A DNA stretch of 64,000 nt from JASDSY01 sp041441465 (lineage in GTDB: Bacteria; Muiribacteriota; UBA9980), in assembly GCA_041441465.1 (NCBI GenBank), contig JASDSY010000005.1, positions 171,171-235,170 of the forward strand. Direction: 5' to 3'. Shown piece after piece: positions 54,247 to 63,814 of this stretch. Position 1 is the first letter of the stretch; every line of letters begins with the position of its first letter. The position numbers and the translations under genes are program-made. The notes beneath the pieces are model-generated. The model ran no database searches. It was given only the letters and a program-made list of their open reading frames with translations, and was not told the DNA's origin.

Positions 54247-54765
54247 GTTTTATGCCCCTTTTTTATGAATTGAGTTAACTTTCGTATTCTTAAAAAAATT
54301 TTAAAAGCATTGTGTTTGGTTAGAAGCTTTTATTTAAAACTGCTTAGTTGAAAAATCATTTGCAGGTGTTATTTTAACTTTTTCTTATTTTTCTTATTTT
54401 TATAATCAAAAACATTAATAAATATTTTTTTTACGGTTTCATTATGAAAAATATTTATAACTACTATATTAATTGCAATGGTCATTCTGAAATTGAGTGT
54501 TTAACTGGTTAAAGTATCATGAAATACATTGGAAATAGTTTAATTTAATTATTGAAATTTGTCAAGGCGCCAATCTTAAATGTCAGTTTAAATTTTTTCT
54601 TTTAAATTTCTTGATTATTTAAAAATTTTATTATAAGCTTAAATCTAAAATTAATATACTGTTAAGCCCGCATGCTGATAAATAAAAAAACTAAACTTTG
54701 AAGCATAAACAGATGATAATTTGATAATCTGATTATTACAGGCCGGGCGGCAAGGAGCGAGCGAT
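54247..54765. other. 519-base gene-free divergent spacer
   Basis: An AT-rich stretch between the leftward SDR gene and the rightward D-LDH gene. I see no RNA gene, repeat copy or long palindrome; promoters for both directions must be here but none stands out. Confidence 0.6.
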
Positions 54766-55767
54766 ATGAAAGTAGCTGTATTTAGCGCCAAATCTTATGA
54801 CAAAAAATTCATGGAAGAGGCAAATAAAAAATTAAATTTTAATATTGAGCTGGCTTTTTTCGAAACCAGGCTTAAGCCGAAAACAGCTTCGCTTGCCGAA
54901 GGGTATGATGCGGTAAGCGTTTTTGTCAATGACGATCTTGGCGGCGAAGTGCTTGAAATTTTAAAAAAATCAGGCATAAAGCTTGCCGCGCTGCGTTCTG
55001 CCGGTTATAATAATGTCGATCTGAAAAAAGCCGCCGAACTTGGAATTACGGTTATACACGTTCCTGCTTACTCGCCTTATGCGGTGGCTGAGCATGCCGC
55101 CTCGCTCATTATGGCACTGAACCGGAAAATCCATAAGGCCTATCCGCGGGTGCGCGACGGTAATTTTGCGCTCGACGGATTAATGGGATTTGATATCAGA
55201 AATAAAATGATAGGCGTTATCGGCACAGGCAAGATAGGCGAAATTTTTACGAGAATCATGAAAGGGTTCGGCTGCGGCATATTTGCATACGACAAATATG
55301 AAAACGAAGATTGCAAAAATAACGGCGTTATGTATAGGCCCCTCGAAGAGGTCCTGGCTAAGTCAGATATTATAAGCCTGCACTGCCCGCTTTTGCCGGA
55401 AACGCGCCACATTATAAATGAAAAAAACATCGCCATGATGAAAAATGATGTCATGATAATAAATACCAGCCGCGGCGCGCTTATTGACACGCAGGCAGTG
55501 ATCAACGGGTTGAAATCTAAGAAAATCGGCTACCTCGGTCTCGATGTTTATGAAGAAGAGGCTAACCTTTTTTTCCGCGATCTGTCGAATGAAGTCATCC
55601 AGGACGACGTTTTTATGAGGCTGCTGTCATTTCCAAATGTTATTGTAACGGCGCATCAAGGATTTTTTACCGATGAGGCGCTTAGAAATATCGCCGAAAC
55701 TACTTTGTCGGGAATGCACTGCTTCGGACTCGGACATGACTGCAAAAATATAGTGAAATTAAAATAA
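54766..55767 (+). CDS. D-lactate dehydrogenase (2-hydroxyacid dehydrogenase)
   Basis: A 333-residue NAD-dependent enzyme that reduces pyruvate to D-lactate in fermentation. The start KVAVFSAKSYDKKFMEEAN, GVIGTGKIGEIFTRIM (Rossmann), HCPLLPETRHIIN, NTSRGALIDT with the catalytic Arg, and AHQGFFTDEAL with the catalytic His are all typical of LdhA-type enzymes. AAGGAG site before the ATG. It is followed by a DUF3788 gene. Confidence 0.92.
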   Translation: MKVAVFSAKSYDKKFMEEANKKLNFNIELAFFETRLKPKTASLAEGYDAVSVFVNDDLGGEVLEILKKSGIKLAALRSAGYNNVDLKKAAELGITVIHVPAYSPYAVAEHAASLIMALNRKIHKAYPRVRDGNFALDGLMGFDIRNKMIGVIGTGKIGEIFTRIMKGFGCGIFAYDKYENEDCKNNGVMYRPLEEVLAKSDIISLHCPLLPETRHIINEKNIAMMKNDVMIINTSRGALIDTQAVINGLKSKKIGYLGLDVYEEEANLFFRDLSNEVIQDDVFMRLLSFPNVIVTAHQGFFTDEALRNIAETTLSGMHCFGLGHDCKNIVKLK

Positions 55768-55846
55768 TTATTTTTTATTAATTGCGGCTGAGTACCATTC
55801 TCAGAAATATTGCTTTTGTTATATTTTTTTTAGGAAAGTGTTTAAT

Positions 55847-56281
55847 ATGAATTGGAATGAACTTTACGATATTGAAAATGCTCCGTCTTTTAGCGATATA
55901 AATAAGTATATAGGATCTAATTCAGTACTTTTTCAGGAATTATGTTCGTATATAGAAAAGAATTATTCGATAAAGCCAAAACTAAGTTACAGCAAGTGCC
56001 CGGCCCAGCCCGGATGGAATATCAAATATCAGAAAAGCGGCAAATCGCTTTGCACTCTTTATCCGATGACAGGTTTTTTTATTGCCCTGGTCGTTATAGG
56101 AGCTCGCGAAGAGCCTGAAACCGAATCATGCCTTGAAACCATGGAGCCTTATACCGCTAAATTATATATGAACACCAAATTTTCATGCGGCGGCCGCTGG
56201 CTTATGATTGAAGTCAAAACTGAAAATGTGCTTAACGATGTAAAAACGCTTATAAATATCAGAAAACGCTTTAAAAAATAG
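55847..56281 (+). CDS. DUF3788 protein
   Basis: A 144-residue cytoplasmic protein of the DUF3788 family, seen from WNELYDIENAPSFSDI, SKCPAQPGWNIKYQKSGKS, GFFIALVVIGAREEPE and GGRWLMIEVK. I start at the ATG at 55847, eight bases after AGGAAAG; a GTG three codons earlier overlaps that site. Members are widespread in anaerobes and of unknown function. The gene is 79 bases after the D-LDH gene and may share its transcript. Confidence 0.8.
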   Translation: MNWNELYDIENAPSFSDINKYIGSNSVLFQELCSYIEKNYSIKPKLSYSKCPAQPGWNIKYQKSGKSLCTLYPMTGFFIALVVIGAREEPETESCLETMEPYTAKLYMNTKFSCGGRWLMIEVKTENVLNDVKTLINIRKRFKK

Positions 56282-56422
56282 TTTGAGTCAATATCATCAG
56301 GTATTTTTGAGCTGAATTATATTTTAGTTCATGACCTTTACGCTTTAAAATTATTTTAAATAAACCATTTTTTGAATATAATTTAAAATTAATAATATAA
56401 TAAATTTTTTAGGGGGAAGTAA

Positions 56423-59400
56423 ATGCGTGAAATTTTATCAGGAAAAAACACCGGTAAAAAAATACTGAAATCAACGTTCATTTTTATATCGCTGCTTGCT
56501 GCTGCGGTAATTTTATACGGAGGTGCCTGGAATATGCTTCTAGCTGCTGGAAAACTTGTCGCCGGCGAGACGGCATTATTTAAATATGATGGTGAAAAAC
56601 GTGAAATTACGCCTTTAGTCGATAAAATTAAAGGCTATATGCCTCTGAACTTTGTTTCTGTTACTACTGATCAGCCGATATACTGGCCGAATGAAAATAT
56701 CAACCTGAAAGTAATAGCTCCGCTGCGGCCTAATTGCGAGTTTAAACTGACTCTGCAAAAGAAAAACTCCGGAGAATCTGAGCTGGGCAAATTTAAGCTT
56801 AATGAAGCCGGTTTTTTTACTAATGGCATTTTGAGCGGCGCTGAAAAGAAACTTGAAATTGGCGAATATACACTGAAATTCGAGACTTCTGACAAGAAAT
56901 GCAGTCAGAGCGTTTCTTTTTCGATTGTCGAAGGCGCGCTTGGCGCTCTGTCATTCGCGCATGAATTCAAAAAACTTACCAATGCCGAAGCGTTAAAGGA
57001 AGTTCCTGGCGGCTGGTATCTTGGAAATGCGTCCGGTATCGGCAAACGCTGGGGCAACGGCCTTAACGTAAAAAACGAGATAAGAAAACTTAACGCACAG
57101 TATAACGGCGAAGTTAAAATTAAAGTAAGATGCCATTTGCCCGGCTGCAACGGCTGCGAGGCCGGACCTGAACAGGCGGCTAAAATCGAAAACGGCGTAT
57201 TGGAAGCCGCTCTTGATGTTTCCAGCCACTCCGGCCCTTTCGAAATCGAAGTAATAACTCCTGACGGCAGCATTAAAAACCTGTTCGAAAAATCAGGCCA
57301 TGTCGAAAGGCAATTGAACCTGATCACCAGAAATTTTACTAAAACTTTTAACGCCACAATCGCGCCTTATGAAAATGCTAAACCGGTCGCAGGTCGCGAA
57401 ATATATATTGTCGAAGATAAGTCGGCAGCCGCTGATAATCCTGTCGAAATTGATTATCCTGTCGCCGATAAAAACGGCATGATAACTTTTACCGTAAAAA
57501 AAGAACTTGAAAGCGCCGCGGCGTATGTATTTTATTATGATGAATCTGGCGAACTAAAGACCGATTCTGTTAAACTTGAATCGCCTCTCAAAAAAGATAA
57601 AAAAATAGAAATCAAGTGCATGCCGCCTTACAGCTTAATTACTATTGCAGGTTTCGAAAAGACGAAAAGTGTCGAGGCAATAAAGAAACCTCACAAAACT
57701 GAAAATGACGCCGCAAATGAAACCGAGTTGAAATTTTACGAAGGCTTCGCAATAGCCTTTACCGAGACTAAACTTAAAACCGAAATTAACGGCAAAGATA
57801 CGGCATCGCCTCTTGGCGAATATGAACTGAACATAAAATCATATGACGGCGCCAGCAATAAGCCGGTATCGTGCTATGGAATATTAGAAGTATTCGATAA
57901 TCGTGTAGCAGATAAAAGCGCCAAAGAGCCTTTAATATCGTCTATCGGCGACTCTTACCGCTCCGCTTCAAACGTTCTTTCGAGCTGGCGCGACTGGTCC
58001 GGCATTGATATGGAAATGACGGAATCTATTGACAGAAAAGCCAATTTAGGAGTTTTGTATGAAAGCGATGCTCCATCCGCTTCACAGTCTTCATTAAAAA
58101 AATCGGTTTCGCGCCCGATGTCAATGCCGGCGCCCGCTGCTAAAGCCGCTGTTTTTTCAGCTTCCGCCGGCGGCAACCGCGGGTACGGTTCTAGAAAAGA
58201 CGGCGATATGAACGCCGCCGTCGATGAACAGGAGAAACAGGAAGAAATACGCGAAGGCGAGAAAAAAGTCGTTTATTGCGAGTTAATTAAAACCGACAAT
58301 AACGGAGTTGCTTCGGTAAAAGTTAAAATGCCGCCTCAAACCGGACGCTGCAAAGCCCGCTTCATTGCCTGCGATAAATTCGACTATTCCGAAAGCGTCA
58401 AAGAAATCGATGTCTCGAAATCAAGCTATACTGAAGCCGTCCTGCCTTCCATTATAACGCCCGGCAGCCGGCTAAAAATAAAAGCTAAGGTCGAAAACTT
58501 AAATACGGAAAGCGTCAGCCTTAATGTTTCAGGAGGCGGTATCGAAAAAGAACAGAAAAATGAAGCCGCCGCCGGTTCAAGCGAAATTACATTCGAATTG
58601 TCCGGCAAAAATTACGGCAAACTCAGCCTGGTCTTGACTGACAAAAAAGGCGCCGCCCTCGATAAGCGTGAATTTGAAATAAAAAATGCCGGCACCATGC
58701 CGTTTACATTTTCGAATATTTCGGTTTCGAACGCTTCACCTATAAAAATTGCCGTCGGAAGCCGCGCCTTTATATATTCCAACCCGGCTAAATTACTTAG
58801 TGGTATAATAAAGCAGGTTGTGACAATTCAGGAATCATGGTTTAAACACGCCGAAGCTCTTAGTTTCGGCCTCGCTCTTGACGCTATGCTTCTTAATGCC
58901 ATTGAATCTGGAATTTTAAATGACGAAGGCTTTAAAGATAAACTTAAAAATAACATTGCAGTTGACTTTAAAACGCTTTCCGAAAATTTTTACAATAAAG
59001 AAACCGGCCTCATCAAGCCTTATCCTGAAGTTGCCGAGAATGCAGCCTGGACAATCTGGGTTTGTAAAAACTTAAATACTATGCTCGTTTCGCTTTCGTC
59101 CAACCCGGCGCTTAAAACCGAATTTGAAAAAATAATCAATGATTCGGCTGAAATGGTAGAAAAAATGACAGTTGCGCTTTCTAAAGCCAATCTTTCTATT
59201 AAAGAATATGGACTCGGCAAGGCAGGTTCCGATAACCAGGAAATGGTGCCTATAGTAGTTGACGGCAAAGTAGTCCAGCAGGTATTGACCGACGACAGCG
59301 TTGTAAAATTTTTCACCGATAACGTAATTCGTAAAATTAATTTTGACAGCAGCCGGAATTTTTCCATAATTAACGCCGCCCTGACAAAAGAACTCGATAA

Positions 59401-60202
59401 ATTCAGATTACTTAAGGCTTTTGAACATACCGGCGCGATTTATTACATGCTTTTGAATGCGAAAGCCTTATATCTTAAAAATGATCCGCAGTTCATTACT
59501 ATTTTTAATGTTATCTCAAGAAATATGGCGCTTATAAACGAATCCGGCCTCATAAAAGGGCCGGCGCTCACCGGCGGAGTATATTCCGCGCCGCAAACGC
59601 TCCTTAAATACGTTGAACTTCTGCTCCTGATAGCTAAAGACCATAAGATCGGAAAAGAAATCGAGTTCGAATCAATTTCCGCGAACGGCAAATCTCAAAA
59701 ATTAACAACAGTAAACGGTTTCTATGAAATTTCCTCTATCGAAACTGAACTTACAGTTAAACTGCCGGCCTACGCGATGCTTCGCGAAGATTACAGCCGT
59801 GATATTAATGTTTACGATTATATGGAACAAAAACCATTCTTCGCAGTTGATGTAAAAGATAAAGAACTTAAAGTTTCGCACGATACCAAAATGACCGTTA
59901 CTCTTGATAAAGATAAAGACCCAGTCAATTATTATGCCGTGATAGTAGTGCCGTCTGTTACCTCTATAAAACAGACTGAAGATATCTTGAGTGACTATAA
60001 GGGCAACGTAATTTACGGGCAGAAGTCATCTTCCGGCGTTAAAATGCAGATAATCGAAGCGCCGTTTAAAGGCAAACGCGATATGACAATCGAACTTGAA
60101 ACAGTTTTCGCCGGCGAAAGCGAAGGATTTGTTCTTGTAAGAAATCTTGGCAACCCGGATGAAATTGTTACCGTAAAGACAGTTAAAATAAAGGCTGAAT
60201 AA
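56423..60202 (+). CDS. Alpha-2-macroglobulin-like exported protein lacking a thioester
   Basis: A 1259-residue protein with an N-terminal anchor or signal (STFIFISLLAAAVILYGG). The mature part follows the alpha-2-macroglobulin plan: an MG2-type TDQPIYWPNENINLKV, several Ig-like strands, a low-complexity central region (about 555-615, containing SRPMSMPAPAAKAA) in the place of a bait region, then DNNGVASVKVKMPPQTGRCK and SIITPGSRLKIKAKVENL, which match the region before the thioester domain. A helical domain follows (about 800-1100). I see no GCGEQ-type thioester motif, so it would trap or bind without covalent attachment. GGGGG site before the ATG. Probably periplasmic. Confidence 0.78.
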   Translation: MREILSGKNTGKKILKSTFIFISLLAAAVILYGGAWNMLLAAGKLVAGETALFKYDGEKREITPLVDKIKGYMPLNFVSVTTDQPIYWPNENINLKVIAPLRPNCEFKLTLQKKNSGESELGKFKLNEAGFFTNGILSGAEKKLEIGEYTLKFETSDKKCSQSVSFSIVEGALGALSFAHEFKKLTNAEALKEVPGGWYLGNASGIGKRWGNGLNVKNEIRKLNAQYNGEVKIKVRCHLPGCNGCEAGPEQAAKIENGVLEAALDVSSHSGPFEIEVITPDGSIKNLFEKSGHVERQLNLITRNFTKTFNATIAPYENAKPVAGREIYIVEDKSAAADNPVEIDYPVADKNGMITFTVKKELESAAAYVFYYDESGELKTDSVKLESPLKKDKKIEIKCMPPYSLITIAGFEKTKSVEAIKKPHKTENDAANETELKFYEGFAIAFTETKLKTEINGKDTASPLGEYELNIKSYDGASNKPVSCYGILEVFDNRVADKSAKEPLISSIGDSYRSASNVLSSWRDWSGIDMEMTESIDRKANLGVLYESDAPSASQSSLKKSVSRPMSMPAPAAKAAVFSASAGGNRGYGSRKDGDMNAAVDEQEKQEEIREGEKKVVYCELIKTDNNGVASVKVKMPPQTGRCKARFIACDKFDYSESVKEIDVSKSSYTEAVLPSIITPGSRLKIKAKVENLNTESVSLNVSGGGIEKEQKNEAAAGSSEITFELSGKNYGKLSLVLTDKKGAALDKREFEIKNAGTMPFTFSNISVSNASPIKIAVGSRAFIYSNPAKLLSGIIKQVVTIQESWFKHAEALSFGLALDAMLLNAIESGILNDEGFKDKLKNNIAVDFKTLSENFYNKETGLIKPYPEVAENAAWTIWVCKNLNTMLVSLSSNPALKTEFEKIINDSAEMVEKMTVALSKANLSIKEYGLGKAGSDNQEMVPIVVDGKVVQQVLTDDSVVKFFTDNVIRKINFDSSRNFSIINAALTKELDKFRLLKAFEHTGAIYYMLLNAKALYLKNDPQFITIFNVISRNMALINESGLIKGPALTGGVYSAPQTLLKYVELLLLIAKDHKIGKEIEFESISANGKSQKLTTVNGFYEISSIETELTVKLPAYAMLREDYSRDINVYDYMEQKPFFAVDVKDKELKVSHDTKMTVTLDKDKDPVNYYAVIVVPSVTSIKQTEDILSDYKGNVIYGQKSSSGVKMQIIEAPFKGKRDMTIELETVFAGESEGFVLVRNLGNPDEIVTVKTVKIKAE

Positions 60203-60218
60203 GCTTAAATGCAAATTT

Positions 60219-60240
60219 GTGCCGCCGGTCTGACGGCGCA
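60219..60240 (+). other. GC-rich hairpin after the macroglobulin-like gene
   Basis: TGTGCCG pairs with CGGCGCA (one G-U) around a nine-base loop. It is not followed by a T-run and is not itself a good terminator. Confidence 0.6.
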
Positions 60241-60254
60241 GTTAGTTATATGAC

Positions 60255-60323
60255 GAGGGATTGGATGGGGGACACAAAGGGTTGAAAACCCTTTGATTTC
60301 CCCCATTCCCCCTTTTTAATCCC
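60255..60323 (+). terminator. Very long hairpin followed by a C/T-run
   Basis: Nested pairs: GGGATT with AATCCC, ATGGGGGA (60265-60272) with TCCCCCAT (60299-60306), and CAAAGGGTT with AACCCTTTG around a three-base GAA loop. CCCCCTTTTT follows the inner stem, so it can act as a terminator, but it is far longer and richer in GC than the others in the window and may instead be a mobile or repeat palindrome. Confidence 0.55.
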
Positions 60324-60387
60324 GGCTATTTCTACCGTTGTTCCATCGGTTCTGTCGTTTGGTTTTGGTTTATATCGTGGTGTCTTA

Positions 60388-60418
60388 GTTTCATCGACCG
60401 CTGCGCGTTCGATGAAAC
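60388..60418. other. Perfect inverted repeat with GC-rich loop
   Basis: GTTTCATCGA (60388-60397) and TCGATGAAAC (60409-60418) flank an 11-base loop CCGCTGCGCGT. With the two upstream hairpins it forms a GC-richer island of about 280 bases; the rest of the 564-base spacer (60490-60766) is AT-rich with no gene. Confidence 0.7.
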
Positions 60419-60766
60419 ACGGCAATCGGCCGCGCGAGTTTATAATATGGCTATATAGTATCGTTTGCGGCCGAAGGTGAAGAAACATACATAATAAAAA
60501 TTATGCTCTCATGATAATATTAAAATAAAAAAATAATTTACTTAATTTTTATTTGTAGTATAATTATATTATTTAGAATGACCTGTTAAGATTGTAACAT
60601 AAAAGCAATTTTTAATTTATTATATGCTTAAAAATATAATTGTTGAAAATTATATAAATATAATGAATTAGCAAAGTAAAAGCTCATATAAAGTTGGCTT
60701 TTAATTTTATTTTGAATGTATATTGGCATTTTAAAATGGAATGATAGTATAAGGGGATTAATTTAA

Positions 60767-63700
60767 ATGTCTGATAAAAATAATTTAGCACCTCAAATTG
60801 GGCAGTTTGTATGGGTCAGGGATAAGGCTTATATTGTTAATGACGTTAATGTTTCGAAGGAAACGCAGCGGGCCCAGACAAAAGTTACGCTTGAATGTGT
60901 TGACAATAACAAATTGGGCGAAACATTTGACGCGATATGGGAACTTGAAAATGATAATACTAAAGAGGTTTTTGACGAAGATACATTTCCTGACGCTTCT
61001 GATTTTAAATTTGATCCCCCTGAAATGATAGATGCTCTTAAACATGCGGTTTTATGGTCATCGCCTTCGGTTATTGACGGGCCTAAGCTGCGCGCTCCTT
61101 TTATGGGCGCGATTCAGATCGAGGATTATCAATTGGAGCCGGTAGCGAGGGCTATGCGTCTGCCGCGCGTGAATTTATTAATCGCCGATGATGTCGGGCT
61201 CGGAAAAACCATCGAGGCCGGCCTTATTATTCATGAATTAATGGCGAACGGGCGCGTCAAAAAAATATTGGTCGTAACTCCGGCGTCACTTACAATGCAG
61301 TGGCAAACTGAAATGGCGGAAAAATTCCAGCTCGACTTTAAAATTATTGACAGGGATTATCTTTTGAATTTGCGCCGCGAGTATGGTACGAATGCCAATC
61401 CATTTACGTCTTATCCGCGTCTTATTATTTCAATGGATTATTTTAAGCGCGAGCAGATAAAAACTTTTTTTGAACAATCGCTCATGAAAAATTCAGGAAT
61501 GCGCAATTGGGACATGCTCATACTTGACGAGGCGCATAATACCGCTCCGGCAGGAAGGCAGAATTATGTGCGCGATTCTGAACGTACTAAACTTCTCCAG
61601 TTTATAGCGCCGCATTTTGAGCATCGCGTATTTTTGACTGCGACGCCTCATAATGGCTTTACATACAGCTTTACGGCGCTTCTGGAATTGTTAGATCCGC
61701 TGCGTTTTAACCGCGGCCCGTCAATTGACTCGAAACAGCTTTCCGTGGCGATGATTCGAAGATTAAAAAGCGAAGTGTCGTCGAATAAAAATTTCGCCAG
61801 AAGAAATATCGATAAGCTTGAAGTTAATTGCTCCGAGCGTGAAGCGGGACTTTTTGGCGCGCTGAATAAATACATTGAAATGCGGCTTAAAAATAGTGAG
61901 ACTTCACAAATCACATTTGCCATGACGCTTTTGAAAAAAAGATTACTGTCGTCGCCGCTTGCTTTTAAACGATCGCTTGAATGGCATACTTTTGCGGCCG
62001 GCGAGATTGCGGCAAATGAAATCAGCGACAATAAGCTGCTCGAGAGGATAACTCAGCTTGCGCTCGAAGATTATTCGGACGATATTGAAAAGCAGGAACA
62101 TGAAGAATTGGCTGTAAAAGAAGTTACCAGATCGATGAAGATATTGACGGCCGGCGAGAAAAAATTACTTGACGAATTGAATGAATATTCAGAACAGTTA
62201 TCTAATGACTCGGATTCTAAATTAGAAGCGCTGATGAATTTTATAAAACGGCAAATATATGTTAACGGCCGCTGGACCGATGAGCGGCTTATAATATTTA
62301 CTGAATATAAGGACACTCTTGAATATTTGCAGTCTAAAATGTCGGAATTTGATGACGGCGAAAGGATATTGACCTTAACCGGCGGCATATCGAATGCCGA
62401 AAGGGAGAAGGTTAAAAATAAATTTCAGAGCCCGCCGGCGGAAACGAAATCGCGCATATTAATAGCTACCGACGCGGCCAGCGAAGGCTTGAACCTTCAA
62501 AATTACTGCCGTTATCTTATACATTATGAAATACCGTGGAACCCGAATAAGATGGAGCAGCGAAACGGCCGTATTGACAGGCACGGCCAGAAAGCCGAAG
62601 AAGTCGGGATATTTCATTTTCTGTATAACAATCAGGAAGATTCGAGGTTTCTTGAAATTTTGATCGAAAAAGTACGCACCATGCGTGAAGATATGGGAGC
62701 GATCGGCGATATTGTCGAGAAAAGCATTGAAAAAGCGATGCTTGGTCAATCAAAGACATTTGAGTTTGACGATAAGCGCAGAAATATTATACGCGAAGAT
62801 ATCAAGCGCGAAATATCGGGTAAATTCAAGTATGAAGAATTAATGAACGAATTGAATGAATCTAAAAATAAACTGCAAATAACGGCCGAAAGCGTTAAAA
62901 ACCTTGTAGATTGCGCGTTGAAACTTAATAACTGCGATTTGATCAAGCTGGCCGATGACGTGGAATTGAAAAAAATAGGCGGTGTTTTGAAAAGAGTTCC
63001 GGCACGCTGGGAATACGCGAAAAAATTCCTCAAAGACAAAAACGGCAATATGCTGAAGCTTATTTTTGAGCCTAACGCCTGCCTCGAACGGAAAGATATC
63101 GTTCAAATACACCTCGGGCAGCCGTTGATAAAATGCGCGATAAGCGAATTTCGGCGTGAATTATTCGGGCGCGGTTCAAAAATGTCGCGCGTAACTTATA
63201 AAGTGGTTGACGGCATTAAAAATATAGTATTGAAGGCGAGTACGCGCGTGATCGTATCCGGCGGTTCGGGTAATCTTTTGCATGAAGAAATAATCGACGC
63301 GGCCGGCGAAGTGAATGAAAATTCATTTACTGCATACGGCGTCGAAGCAAAGTCGAAGATGGATGAAATTGAAAAAATGGAATATTCATTTGATGAAATT
63401 CCGGCGGCGCTGGCTAATAAATTGAGACTTTATGCCGGAAAGCATAAAAGACGGATACTTGACGAGCTGGAAAAAAGAGTGGAAGCGCGGGCGGCGGTTA
63501 TAAATAAGGCGCTTAACGACAGGGCGGAAGCTGATATTAAGATATTCGGCGAGCTTATCAGCGAAAGAATAAAGGAATTGCAGAAACGCCTGAAAGACAT
63601 TAATGAAAAAACCGGCGAAGAATATTTGCAGCTTTCACTTTTTACGGAAGAGGAAAAGAACCAGTTCAATGAGAATGTAAAATGGCTTGAGTATCGTCTG

Positions 63701-63814
63701 GAAGATTTGAAACGGCGCAAAAAAGAGGAACCGGCGGCTATCGCGGAAAGATATAAAGCAAAAGGCATTAAGGCGTTTTTCCTCTCACTTTCGTTTTATA
63801 TCCCGAGAAATTAG
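60767..63814 (+). CDS. drmD: SNF2-type helicase, DISARM DrmD-like
   Basis: A 1015-residue Swi2/Snf2 ATPase. The N-terminus (GQFVWVRDKAYIVNDVNVS, then KLGETFDAIWELEND) and the block IEDYQLEPVARAMRLPRVNL are hallmarks of DrmD, the helicase of class 1 DISARM phage-defence systems. Motor motifs are DDVGLGKTIEAG (Walker A), DEAHN (motif II), LTATPHNG (III), ATDAASEGLNLQNY (V) and EQRNGRIDRHGQ (VI). The C-terminal 350 residues are helical with long charged coils. Start is supported by AAGGGG. The family members run to about 1000-1100 residues, so it looks complete. Partner genes would lie to the right, outside the window. RapA is the alternative, but the N-terminal blocks argue against it. Confidence 0.82.
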   Translation: MSDKNNLAPQIGQFVWVRDKAYIVNDVNVSKETQRAQTKVTLECVDNNKLGETFDAIWELENDNTKEVFDEDTFPDASDFKFDPPEMIDALKHAVLWSSPSVIDGPKLRAPFMGAIQIEDYQLEPVARAMRLPRVNLLIADDVGLGKTIEAGLIIHELMANGRVKKILVVTPASLTMQWQTEMAEKFQLDFKIIDRDYLLNLRREYGTNANPFTSYPRLIISMDYFKREQIKTFFEQSLMKNSGMRNWDMLILDEAHNTAPAGRQNYVRDSERTKLLQFIAPHFEHRVFLTATPHNGFTYSFTALLELLDPLRFNRGPSIDSKQLSVAMIRRLKSEVSSNKNFARRNIDKLEVNCSEREAGLFGALNKYIEMRLKNSETSQITFAMTLLKKRLLSSPLAFKRSLEWHTFAAGEIAANEISDNKLLERITQLALEDYSDDIEKQEHEELAVKEVTRSMKILTAGEKKLLDELNEYSEQLSNDSDSKLEALMNFIKRQIYVNGRWTDERLIIFTEYKDTLEYLQSKMSEFDDGERILTLTGGISNAEREKVKNKFQSPPAETKSRILIATDAASEGLNLQNYCRYLIHYEIPWNPNKMEQRNGRIDRHGQKAEEVGIFHFLYNNQEDSRFLEILIEKVRTMREDMGAIGDIVEKSIEKAMLGQSKTFEFDDKRRNIIREDIKREISGKFKYEELMNELNESKNKLQITAESVKNLVDCALKLNNCDLIKLADDVELKKIGGVLKRVPARWEYAKKFLKDKNGNMLKLIFEPNACLERKDIVQIHLGQPLIKCAISEFRRELFGRGSKMSRVTYKVVDGIKNIVLKASTRVIVSGGSGNLLHEEIIDAAGEVNENSFTAYGVEAKSKMDEIEKMEYSFDEIPAALANKLRLYAGKHKRRILDELEKRVEARAAVINKALNDRAEADIKIFGELISERIKELQKRLKDINEKTGEEYLQLSLFTEEEKNQFNENVKWLEYRLEDLKRRKKEEPAAIAERYKAKGIKAFFLSLSFYIPRN

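Noticed and set aside
56423..60202. Thioester motif in the macroglobulin-like protein
   Set aside because: I searched for GCGEQ-like sequences through the helical domain and found none.
60246..60488. 80-residue minus-strand frame in the spacer before drmD
   Set aside because: It runs through the hairpins and repeats of the GC-richer island, has no ribosome site, and is explained by low stop frequency in GC-rich palindromic DNA. It could be a relic but is not supported as a gene.
60767..63814. SNF2 helicase as RapA
   Set aside because: The N-terminal VRDKAYIV and EDYQLEPV blocks and domain order fit DrmD better than the Tudor-like start of RapA.
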